From the NCBI GenBank assembly GCA_014898415.1, contig RCTD01000026.1, positions 186,001 through 250,000 on the forward strand: a stretch of 64,000 nt of DNA, read 5' to 3'. A program made the translations under genes and the position numbers. Shown piece after piece: positions 39,185-49,142 of the stretch. This stretch comes from Stromatinia cepivora (lineage: Eukaryota; Ascomycota; Leotiomycetes; Helotiales; Sclerotiniaceae). Numbering within the stretch: the stretch's first letter is position 1; the number at the start of each line of letters is the position of its first letter. The notes beneath the pieces are model-generated. The model was not told the DNA's origin and ran no database searches. It saw only the letters and a program-made list of their open reading frames with translations.

Positions 39185-40297
39185 ATGGATACGTCAGTGT
39201 GCGCCATGATTTGCAGCAAATGGAGGATGTCCGTGGAATCGGAGATACGTCATGACGAGGAGAGCTATATAGCTGTGCTCAAAGGGGAAGAAAGGCGACT
39301 GTTGAAACTCACTGATTATGGTGATCCTGAAAACGAAGTCAGAATGATGAGGTCTGTCCCTTCGTGTGTGCCTGTCCCAAAAGTGTACGACCACGGGATA
39401 GAGAACGAAATCCGATTTTTGCTCATGGAATACATAGAAGATTCCATCCCCATGTCAGATTTGAAGGGAGCACCCCCTACTCATCTGATGAAATCGATAA
39501 GGAAACACATCAAGGCAATTAGATCCGTGACTATGGATTATGAGCATGGAAGCTCACACGACTACTATTTGTCTTTATGTAGGTTTGTGGGTCCGGGGTA
39601 TTCAAACGCAGCTGACTTTATGCAAAAGAGGATGCAGGGTATGGGTTTGCCCTCCGATCTATCATTCAAGTTTAAGCATGACAAACTTGTATTGTCTCAT
39701 TGCGATTTGTGGCCCAGAAATGTGATGGTGTCAAAAAATGGATCAAAGATTCTCTCCATAATAGATTGGGAGACCGCAGGATATTATCCAAGCTTCTATG
39801 AGCATAGCGCATCCTTGTTTGGCCTCAGGAGGGCAAACATCAATCAAGACCAATTTATAAAGAGGTGGATGAAGTTGTTTGCGACACCAGACACACGTAG
39901 AGTCAAAGCATACGAAAATCGTATATATAATGCACTCATAGCCAGGTGGAAAGCTGTCCAGTTAGAGCGCAGCAGACAGCTGGCCCCTCTATTGAGCGAA
40001 CATGTCTCCGGCAAACGACAAGCAGAAGGCCAAGAAGCAGAGGAAGGATTTGAAGGAGAAGTCGGAGGATTTGGAGAAGTCAGAGAAGTCGGAGAAGTCG
40101 GAGAAGTCGGAGAAGTCGGAGAAGTCAGAGAAGTCGGAGAAGTCAGAGAAGTCGGAGAAGTCGGAGAAGTTGGAGGATTTGGAGAAGTCGGAGGATTTGG
40201 AGAAGCCGGAGGATTTGGAGAAGCCGGGGGATTTGAAGAAGCCGGAGGATTTGGAGAAGTCGGGGGATTTGAAGAAGCCGGAGGAGTCCAAATCTAA
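39185..40297 (+). CDS. Aminoglycoside-phosphotransferase/choline-kinase-like protein with Gly-Glu-Val repeat tail
   Basis: Single frame, 370 aa. It has the protein-kinase-like fold of the APH family: an N-lobe with KLTDYGDPENEVRMM, hinge FLLMEYIEDSIPMSDL, catalytic SHCDLWPRNVMV (H172, D174, N179) and the metal-binding IIDWETAGYYP (D194). Fungal members are usually small cytosolic kinases of unknown substrate. From about residue 275 the frame runs through a 9-bp minisatellite as GEV/GEVRE and GGFGEA repeats and stops just after it (GGVQI). A second, differently framed ORF overlaps this tail. The repeat tail is unlike any APH member I know, so the true end may lie near residue 270, or the gene may once have continued in the other frame. 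Confidence 0.7.
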   Translation: MDTSVCAMICSKWRMSVESEIRHDEESYIAVLKGEERRLLKLTDYGDPENEVRMMRSVPSCVPVPKVYDHGIENEIRFLLMEYIEDSIPMSDLKGAPPTHLMKSIRKHIKAIRSVTMDYEHGSSHDYYLSLCRFVGPGYSNAADFMQKRMQGMGLPSDLSFKFKHDKLVLSHCDLWPRNVMVSKNGSKILSIIDWETAGYYPSFYEHSASLFGLRRANINQDQFIKRWMKLFATPDTRRVKAYENRIYNALIARWKAVQLERSRQLAPLLSEHVSGKRQAEGQEAEEGFEGEVGGFGEVREVGEVGEVGEVGEVREVGEVREVGEVGEVGGFGEVGGFGEAGGFGEAGGFEEAGGFGEVGGFEEAGGVQI

Positions 40298-40550
40298 TGA
40301 GGGATCTAGCAAAAGCAAAGAGAAGCCGGAATCCGGGCGGGAGGTGAATAAGGACATAACCCATGGTGAGCATTCGGGGATCTACTACAGGGAAAATGAT
40401 GGAAAGGTGTACCAGACTACGGGAGGCCACAGAAGTACTGAAGGATCAAAGTCTACTCGTCATGAGTGCGGCAACTGTAGTAATATGGTACCCAAAGCCT
40501 TGATCTTATGCAACGAATGCAAGAGAAGACGATTCTCGGTGCAATTTTAA
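40002..40550 (+). CDS. Lys-Ser-Glu repeat protein with C-terminal CxxC-CxxC zinc ribbon (overlaps the APH-like frame)
   Basis: An ATG at 40002 opens 182 codons in a frame +1 to the phosphotransferase-like ORF and overlaps its last ~295 nt. It begins MSPANDKQKAKKQRKDL, passes through the minisatellite as EKS repeats and EDLEKPEDLEKP units, then leaves it into unique sequence (GIYYRENDGKVYQTTGGHRS). It ends in ECGNCSNMVPKALILCNECK, a four-cysteine zinc-ribbon-like motif followed by RRRF. The unique C-terminus looks genuinely coding. It may be a separate gene or the displaced 3' part of the upstream gene; I found no convincing intron joining the two. Confidence 0.5.
   Translation: MSPANDKQKAKKQRKDLKEKSEDLEKSEKSEKSEKSEKSEKSEKSEKSEKSEKSEKLEDLEKSEDLEKPEDLEKPGDLKKPEDLEKSGDLKKPEESKSNEGSSKSKEKPESGREVNKDITHGEHSGIYYRENDGKVYQTTGGHRSTEGSKSTRHECGNCSNMVPKALILCNECKRRRFSVQF
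40061..40286 (+). repeat. 9-bp minisatellite (ggagaagtc) grading into 18-bp variants
   Basis: From about 40061 the unit ggagaagtc/agagaagtc repeats at least ten times, then continues as 18-bp variants of the type ggagaagtcggaggattt. All three forward frames stay open through the core because the period is a multiple of three. Confidence 0.9.
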
Positions 40551-41943
40551 CACCATATCATATCTTTTGCCGAGATCATATGCGAAATTCCCACTCCCAT
40601 ACCTCACACTTGACTCATTCCAACAAGCCATCAATTTCCTACGCATTAAAGTTTCTGGACGTCGCTCATTTACACTCATCATGGGGGACACCCAAGGTTT
40701 TTCGTTCTGCTTCGACGTACCTGATAAGACTAGGTGTGGAGATGCGTACACCATCTGCTTCTGTGGTCTCTTTGGAAACAAGATAGTGGAGGGCACAATA
40801 ATGCGGGTTCCACACATAGTCCCGATTCAGACCATCATGTAATAATAATGGAAAGCGTTTACAAAAATATTATGGAGTCCAAGGCTCGATCTATTGCGTG
40901 GTCATTCAAATGTGAAACACTAAATTAATAAAAGTAGTATCGTATCTTAAATCAATATTGTAATGACTGAATTTAAAAACACTTGATATTATATTAATAT
41001 GTTCAAATGGTAGTATTATATATTATACTTTACATATTTATAGGATATAAACTTTGAATATGGTGCTCGGCAGATGATATTGGAGAGTTTTTATATGTCA
41101 CTAAGATGATTAAGAACTCTAGAAGTGGATGGCATTGAAGTTGGCTGGACTTTTCAGGTCACGGAGTTTGAATCGAAGTGGAGTTCTACAATATTTGACA
41201 ATATTCTACCTTTTCCAGTCGATGAAATAGTGCGGAGAATCATAGGCAAATTCTAGATTTGATGGCTGTCTAGGCAAGTACCTCCAAAATGATTTCATCT
41301 ACTTTGGAAGGTCACATTCAAACCGGATTCACCCATCATTTCGATCATTACTGGATCATGAAGCCTAATCATCCCTTCATTACAGATCAGGGTTGAGATA
41401 CAGAAGTACCGAGACCCAGGTTGGCCCCTCTGACCCTTTAAATTGTCCCGTCATGTCTTAAATAAATCCAAAAAGGTCGATACTCTTGACTTTGGCGACC
41501 CGTCGATAACCTCGATCTCTTATTTTTGTCAGTAACGTCAACAGAACCACGAGCCCATGACCATGAATTTATCCTGATTCTAGAAATTTATCGAATACAT
41601 TCCGAGCCGGTGATAGCCTCGACCTTCTTCTTCAAATCTACATCTCCACATTCCTCAAATAAGCTCCCCGGGAACGCAGCTGAACCGAAAAACCCCTTTC
41701 GGTATTCTCCGTCGGAATGTAAAAGGACTTCTATTTCAGGCTATGTCGGCTAGAAGACAAACAGGATACTGGGTGGAATGTGTAAAACGCTTGGGGCGAG
41801 GGAGACTTAATGGATGGGAGGGTAATATATATATATATAGGCTTTTCTTCGCATCATTTTAGGGAGGAGCACTTCATTAAGATCAAAGACAATTACTCCA
41901 CACAAACTCAAACTTACAAAATCCTCGAACAAAAACTGCAAAA
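40551..41943. other. Intergenic region with one protein-like open frame
   Basis: A plus-strand frame at 40567-40842 (first ATG only at 40681) translates to protein-like sequence such as LDSFQQAINFLRIKVSGRRS and DAYTICFCGLFGNKIVEG, but has no start, domain or clear splice partner. It may be a remnant or a further exon. The rest, including a TATATA stretch near 41826-41840, is the promoter region of the secreted-protein gene. Confidence 0.35.
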
Positions 41944-42326
41944 ATGCAATTCCTCACACAAACCATCATCGCGGCAGCATTTCTTGCCGGCTTCGTCTTC
42001 ACCGCACCAAGCCCCCAAGGAGCTCCAGTCAATGGAGGAAGTGGTGGTATTCAAGGAAACGTCCATATCCCGATTCTCAATTTTCCGAAAGAATATAAGA
42101 ACTAATGAAAAAACAGTGTAATTTCTTCTGCTGTGAGCGTAACCTAGGTACCGGTGGTACGCTATGCAAGAACAATACTGCGATCCCTCATCCTTACTCT
42201 GATGATTGCTCGACGATGCCGATTGGGAGGTTTCCTAATGGTGATGGGAAGGCAGTCCCGGTTTGCTGTGTGAATCCTAATTGTGCGAATCAACCGGGCT
42301 GGAATTTGCCTATTACGAATATTTAA
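41944..42326 (+). CDS. Small secreted cysteine-rich protein (8 Cys)
   Basis: Two exons, 41944-42060 and 42117-42326, give 108 aa. The 56-nt intron has a weak GTCCAT donor but a good branch site (ACTAAT at about 42100) and acceptor AACAG; only this donor keeps frame with the Cys-rich exon. A signal peptide is clear (MQFLTQTIIAAAFLAGFVFT), followed by a Gly/Pro-rich spacer. The mature domain has eight cysteines at 40, 44, 45, 56, 70, 89, 90 and 95, in the order C-CC-C-C-CC-C. That order is the one seen in hydrophobins, but the spacings (3, 10, 13, 18, 4) and low hydrophobicity do not fit class I or II. It is best described as an orphan secreted, effector-like protein; function unknown. Confidence 0.65.
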
Positions 42327-44440
42327 AGACTTGATGTTGGGATGACGGGAGAAGTAGGAGTCTGTTGATGGATATGCGGTTTGGATGGTGGGGGATTAGA
42401 TATGGGCCTGGGAGGAGGGAGAGGAGTAGGCCTTTCGTTTTCTGAGATATAGCTTGGTATCGCAGAGTATAAAGCTGGGATAAGTTGGTTGTTGTAGGGG
42501 GCTACAAGGGAAGTTTTGGAAATAAGGGTTGGCACAGTCGCTTTCTTTCCATTGCATTGTTTACTTGTCAATTTCTTGGGTTCCGCGTCGTTATTGCTAC
42601 AGGTTTCCATATTTTTGACTTAGTTAGCTACCTTAAAAGCAGTACACAGAGCATTAAAATCATTACAATCACTTAGCTACACCCAACTTTCTTGGACGAC
42701 CTCATACTTCTCGACACAAGAACCAGAAGTGGCCAAAGGATTCACCTCCCAACTGATCCGATCCTTTTATCACAGCGGTTTAAAATATTATATCAAAGTC
42801 CATACCGCTGGCTCAGTAACCCAATTTCATATCACCAAAATCATCTCGGTTCTCGAAGTCTCCTTAGCTCACTTCATCAATTTGGGTCCGCAGCCTTATT
42901 AATATCCAAAGTTTATTATTGAAATGAAATTATATCAAAACCAGATCGATCCGGGAGGTCCGGTAAGATTTAGATTCTGTAAATTTTCTTTTCGGGGTGA
43001 ATCATATCCTGACATTGCCGCTCTTTTTCTCATAGCTGCATAAAAGTTGACTGTGTTGGCAACGAACAGAGTATCAGAGTGGTTATACGCTGATTAGTTC
43101 TAAATTTAAGAGCTAGAAGGTATAGCATATCCGTAAAGAAGCAAAGCTTAAGGTCAAGGGTGAAAAAAGAAATAAAAATTGTGAGACGAGCATCCACTAT
43201 TTATTTTTGCTGTCTATACCTCACTCTCCAATGCGCAATAGCCTCCATACATATTATTAATATAATGACAGCCTAACTTTTACAGTTCTGTGGCAGTAAA
43301 AAGTTCATATAGATTCATCACCTCGAGGCACATATATTAGTTGTATTAAAGGAACATCTATTTGTGGTTAACTAGAAGTGAATCAGAGGCGATTCAGAGG
43401 TAAGTAAAATTCGAAATTTTACAGATATAGAAACATGTGATGGTTGTTATTGACTTTATATTTTTGGAATCTTGATTCCTTTAATTTACTTCAGAACGAT
43501 ATCCTCGGTCATGTAGAAAAGAGCCGAGTTTATCCTGAAGCGAAGTGAATTGCAGAGTGTGCCGAGAGAGAGGAATATAAAGTAAGTTGGCAAGGCTTCA
43601 AATTCACAGCTAGTTGTCTCATACGTAACCTACCTTCGGACAAATAATGGTAGCGGAATTAACTGCGAGAAGTATACCGACAGCTGAACCCAGATCCTTC
43701 ATCTCCTCATGAGGTAGAACTAGGGTGCTAATTACCCAGAGGAATATAGAAATTTGCCAGTCCATTTTCAAAAGTATTACTACATCGGTATGAACTTTAT
43801 CACGTTGTTATTTACTAATTGACTCTTTTCACTGCCGCTTTTCGGAACAATGTTAAAACTTAAAATTCTGTGACACCCAAATCAAAAGGAATTTCTCCCC
43901 AAATTGTACTTCATTTCCATATCAACCACTTCATCTCCACCTAGTACATAATACAATTCTAACACCCACCAACTCATCTAGATCCTTGAAATACAATGTT
44001 GCGCATGACGCGGTTGTTATGCTAAAAACTGAGACCTGGAGTAGCCAGAAAGCTTTTATACTCTAGCTCCAACTTCGTACTCCTTACACGAAGCAGAGAT
44101 TAAGCTAGGCACAACCATGTACCAGGTTTAGCTATAAAAGAGATAACCACGGCGGAGCATCAAATGCTAGTCAAAGCATCACAAATATAAACGCCTTTCC
44201 ACATATTTGTCCTGAGATATGTCAACCAGGATTAGGCGATCTGGAACCTAGAATTTCTTTGTAAGTCTTATGATACACTGTATACAACAAGTTTGCGGTA
44301 AAAGCTTTCGTATTATACTTCTGGACCCGCATATTCGGCAATAATAAGCTCCTCACGGTATCAGGCTGTATGTCCCGCGACAACGCGACTCCGTATTAAT
44401 ACCGTGACAGCGAAAGCCAATCGTGAATCTGTGCGAACTT

Positions 44441-44457
44441 TCCGCACTACGTGCGGA
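44441..44457. repeat. Perfect short inverted repeat
   Basis: TCCGCAC-TAC-GTGCGGA reads the same on both strands except for the central 3 nt. It could form a small hairpin or be a palindromic binding site; isolated, so significance is unknown. Confidence 0.5.
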
Positions 44458-44522
44458 GAAAACATGTGGTAGGGTAAACTGTAACTGGAGAGAGCGAATA
44501 AGCTATTAGGAAAGATTCTTAG

Positions 44523-44789
44523 TCAGTGTTGCCGTGCTTTTATGGAATTTGTCTGGTGTAGCACAAAAATTTGTAGGCCATGGTTAGCGAGGTCTTCAGG
44601 AGCTATACATTCATGATCCAGAGTTTGATATGCGCTAATATAAATAAATAACTGCTGATTATTAGGCACTGATCTCGAAGGCACTTTACATGATCCAAAA
44701 ATACGGTTATTTCCTTTCTCTTGTGAAATACTGAACATAGTTGTTGCCATTGAGTATATCTTTCCATCAGGTTGCCAAACATCAAGATC
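44523..44789 (-). pseudogene. Possible gene remnant (protein-like 3' exon)
   Basis: A minus-strand frame of 89 codons begins right after an AG that could be a splice acceptor (TAGTAG before GATCTTGATG). It reads DLDVWQPDGKIYSMATTMFS, later NNQQLFIYISAYQTLDHECI and APEDLANHGLQIF, ending in TGA. Composition is strongly protein-like, but there is no domain I recognise and no upstream coding sequence on this strand. A decayed gene fragment is likely. Confidence 0.25.
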
Positions 44790-46613
44790 CTACTATCTTA
44801 TCCGTTGGTCTCAAAACCACAGTTTTAGTCTTATAGCAAGAATATAGAGTTTTCCGAAAGATTTTTCCTGTATCAAATTTTATTTAGAAACCAACTCTCA
44901 GTTTTGCGTGGCGTCGCTGATATTACAAGTGTGCAGAAAGAAATCGGAATTTGGGTTAAAGGCTTAAAGCTACTTCATAGAACCTCCTTGAAGATGAATA
45001 TCTTAGCACCCACTATTGTACCGCCATTTGAGGATATTTCGAGAATATTAATTACTCAGCAAGATGATTTGGAAAGACAGAGTCTATGGGTGCTTGCGGA
45101 GGGGGCGTCTAACATGGAGGGATAATGGTGTCCGCTACTAGCATCAAAAATGGCGTCAAATGGACATACTCGAGCATTGTGACGTTGTTAGGGCATAATA
45201 CGGCAAGCGCGACTCTAGTCGGATACATATAGTTTCACTTATACGATAATGATAAATCACCCCTCTCCAAACCTACAACCTGAATCTTTCAACGTGCTGC
45301 AGTCAACACTCATGCACTTGTACGATAACCTTGCACCAGCTAGGATCTTTACTTCGAGGCCATTATTACTTTCATCGTCATCGAACGTATTTACCATCAC
45401 TATCATCAAATAAACCGATCACCATGAGAGAAACAGAAAGACTTGAACTACCAACGAAAATAAAGCCTCGAAAATCTCCGTGTTGGTTTTGGTATTGAAG
45501 CAAGATCACAAGGAGCACCTGCGAAGAAAGAGTAGCTTAGGAGATCTCTATGCAGAGGAGGGCATCTCAGGAATTGGTGTCTATTTATACTAATTTTGCA
45601 TATATGAATAAGGATAGAAAAATCGATACCAGAAACGAGCGTATTCACCCAGCACTGTGTGAAATTCGACGGTGGTCAATAGGGTGAAATTCTCCAAACA
45701 CAGATTATCGAAGAAAGCAGAAGATAATTCATGTGTAAATCTTCTAATTCAACCAGAACTCTCGCTACCAAGTCCAGAAATAGGGCAACCAACGCACTTC
45801 ATCTCAAATTCGAAAAATACGACGACTTCCCTGTCATTAATTCCCATGACGACTTGTACAATTCCTTCCCTTTCCTTCAGCACATCAAATAGGAGTCCAG
45901 CCCGCTTCCGTAACCGTTTACACTAGTGTCAGAAAACTATCTGCTCCTAAAATCCACAGCACATGCCACCCTATGAGCTGTCCCGAGATCTTTTTTTGCG
46001 CATCTGGCTTTATTAGATATTCCGTTGTATTAGTGAAATAAATTCCTCGGTTTGCGTCTTGCGGTTGTAATCAAATAAAACAAGCTGGACACCTCAGACA
46101 TAGACCCTGCTCACCCTACTTGAATCGCTGAATATTTCTGGATGGGATAAAATATCGATGCCTGTCTACCTTCTAACAACCATACTCCGTCCTCCACCTC
46201 TTTATTTCTTGTAGCAGAGAAAGAAAATTTCGAATTCAAATAGAACAGACGGATAAATCCGGATAAGTTATCTAAAGAGAAAGTCCTTTTCGGAAAACAG
46301 GACCCGTCAATCACGCAAAGCACGAGTTAGGAAATTTTTATACCTGAGGTAGGATCAGTGGTCATACCGAGATGGTTCACCGAAGTAAAATTCCATTTCA
46401 GACTTGTAAGAAACTCAATACCCAAGGCATAGTAGATAATCGTCATGGACGCTCAATCTCGAGCGATCCGAGATTGTGTTTTTTTGAGCCCCGGGCTCTG
46501 TGTTTTTTCATCAATAGAATATCCAGAACATCTAATTTTCAAATTGCCATCTCCTCTTAATTCGCTTGTAATCTTATATCTTATCGCTCAAAAACAGACA
46601 AGCTATCAAGTTA

Positions 46614-49142
46614 TCAAACAGGCTGAGCAGGAATATCATCCATCTCACTATCCGTCGGTATATCATCCTCAGCCATAGGATCATAACCCTCCAAATCCGT
46701 ATCGTCCCCAGCCAGCGACAAAAAGTATTTTTTCCTTAAGTTTCCCACAATCCCGCGCATGCGCTCTATCATATTATCCAATGTTTTCTTCCAGGAATCA
46801 CAAGGTTTGTCTTCTTCCCCATTTAATAACGATATCAATGCTTGTATCAACTTGTCAATCTCTTTAATCGTTTCCAGTGAATCTGTGGCTTCTCCCGTTG
46901 CTATATCGGTAGCTAAACTCATGATCTTTGCGCAAATTCTGCCATATCGAGAACTTCCCCATCGTGTCTCAAACTCTTTAGTCATCTTGGAGATATCCAA
47001 CTTCGATTGCTCTGGCGCGGTATCTAGCTTACTATAGGCGCCCATGATGTCATCAAGTTCTCCAAATTCTTTATATTCCAATGTGAATTTCTTACTATTT
47101 TTATCGTCGGGTGAGTATAACATTTGTCGCCTGAATTCTAGGATTTCATCTATGTATTCATAATCTGTAATCAATTCATCCGTCCAGCAACTGTAGGCTA
47201 TCTCTCTAGCGAATCCTCTAAACCCTTGGTTGAACATCAATAGATTTGCCTTAATTTCGATAGCAACTTTTCCGATATTGGCCAGTGCGAAATAAGAGTC
47301 AACAGCATCACAGTGAACTCTCGCAGCACTTAAGAGCATTTCATACTGAATCCGCATTGATGCTTCTACCGCTTCCCCTGGATCGATTTGTATAGATTGC
47401 TGTCCCGTAGTAGTTGCAGCAACGTAGGCAGCAGTAGCAATGGCTTGAAGCTTTTCTTTAAGACCTTCATTATAATCGAGTATACAATCAAGTTGCTCGT
47501 TTTGTTTCGAGCTGCTGATGAAAAACCTTTCGTTCAATTTCGCCCGTTCAATTAATTGATCGCCAGCTTGACAAGCTCTTCGTTCATCTGCACTCATATT
47601 CTGCTTTGATTTTAGAGTGGCGTGCGTACTTCTCCATTTAGATCCCTCGGATTGGCCAGTATCTATATCCAGGAGTGATTCCGCTTGAAAGGATGGAAGT
47701 TGAGTGACCCGGGTCCTTACGTTAAGGGACCTGAGCCCAAGCATCAAGGGACCGAAGGTTTTGACCGTATGATTCCAAAAATCCATCTGGTGAACATCTT
47801 CAAAATGCTTTACTGGTATTGGGTAAAAGTGGTAGCGCGTGCTCAGAATGGGAGTTTTTAGAATGACATTGGATCTGTAGTTCACCCAATATCCTGATGG
47901 CCACTCGGTCCAGAAAAATGCTATTGTGGGAAATAAGGAGCCTCTAGGATTTTTTTCTCCTCGTGTGACGCCCCCAAGACCAAATTGCTCCATTAAGAAA
48001 CCGCATTCTTGGATGGAGTGACTTTCGAAATATACCTTCGCTCTTTAGTGATGACCGATCCCAAGGATGTTCGAGTTGCTCACCTCCGGGGTTGAATTCG
48101 AAACCCAAGTCATTAAACTGTTGTCTTGTGTCCTTTGAGAGTATTCAGCTATATTTGCCATTGCGTGCGAACTAAAAAGGGGCATCAATATGTATTAATA
48201 TACCATGAAACAAATCAACTCTCACCATTCATGAGTGATGGTTATGGCAGTCCTCCACTGATACCCTAACCTTTCGGACGCTGTAGCATTCGGACGAAGT
48301 AAAGGCTCGTAATTTCTGTGATTTAGAGTGATTTGGATTCTAAGGAAACGATTGCCACTTGCATCTTCTTCTATTGTAGTATTAGTGCAGCCATTGTAAG
48401 ACAGAGTATCGGACGTCTCTTTAAATCCAAATGTGGTAATACGTGACAGCTCTAATAACAGATCCTTCCTGCTCTTTTCAAGAGCGGGATCCTGTGGATC
48501 TAATGCTCTCGATTGGAAGGAGCGAAGCAAATGTAGGCTGCTTAAGGGAACCCATTCCGGCGGATTATCAGGAAATCTATTCGGATCAATTGGACTTCGT
48601 GGGCCATGTAATAAAGCATCAAACTATATGTCTGTTGTCAGAAAATTCTAACGTGGAGTAGGTGGATTTACGAAATCAGATTGAATGTTTTCTAACAACA
48701 ATGAGGCAAGCTGAAGAGTTGGTTGCATTATTTCCCACACAACATCATTATCAGCAGTCCATCTCCCAGACCCTAATTTACCAAGAGGATGTGGTTCATG
48801 ATTACGACCCAATTTGCGCCAATGACGCCTTTTGAAGCAAGGTTGAATCGGAACATTCAAATCGCTTGGTTTCAATGATCTTGTCGACGTTATATTTGCA
48901 TCCAAATCAAGTAACTCTTTAGCTGTAAAGTTATAATACGAAGATCTCTGCTTCTGTTCCCGTCGTAAAGTATCCCTATTGGCTCTCGCAACCCCACCTG
49001 CTGAAACGAACGGTAGAATAGGCGATAGTCCACTATGCCTATCGTTTGGTCTTCCTGGGTAGGGGCCATATTTCTTTTTAAATGATGTATCAGCTCCTGG
49101 ATTGGCCGATGATCTTGATCTCGCGGAACGTCGGTTCGCCAT
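46614..49142 (-). CDS. Large protein of unknown function with HExxH metallopeptidase-like motif
   Basis: Four exons, 49142-48672, 48623-48226, 48171-48084 and 48035-46614, give 792 aa. Introns are 48, 54 and 48 nt; the first has a CTGAC branch site. The N-terminus is basic (MANRRSARSRSS). Splicing intron 2 creates ITITHECSHAMANIAEY, with HExxH at residues 288-292. Splicing intron 3 gives TPEVYFESHSIQECGFLMEQ, so acidic residues (E323, E329) follow by about 30-40 residues, in a position that could supply a third zinc ligand. The remaining ~460 residues are helical and charged, with an acidic C-terminus (YDPMAEDDIPTDSEMDDI), and no known domain is recognised. No signal peptide or membrane segment is seen, so it is probably intracellular. 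Unspliced, this would look like three unrelated short ORFs. Enzymatic activity is inference. Confidence 0.7.

Larger units (their letters stand above)
42327..46613. other. Long intergenic region with decayed sequence
   Basis: 4.3 kb without an intact gene. It holds a protein-like minus-strand frame at 44523-44789 (listed separately), a plus-strand frame at 44904-45125 without ATG, and a perfect 17-bp inverted repeat at 44441-44457. The mixture of protein-like pieces and stops suggests degraded genes or elements. Confidence 0.4.

Noticed and set aside
39897..39972. Introns (donors at 39897 or 39921) joining the APH-like and zinc-ribbon frames
   Set aside because: Length is right modulo three, but the +1 frame has stops at 39963 and 39993, upstream of the ATG at 40002, so these splices give truncated products.
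39989..40430. Minus-strand frames of Phe-Ser-Asp and Leu-Arg repeats
   Set aside because: Antisense reading of the 9-bp minisatellite; plus-strand frames have unique coding sequence on both sides.
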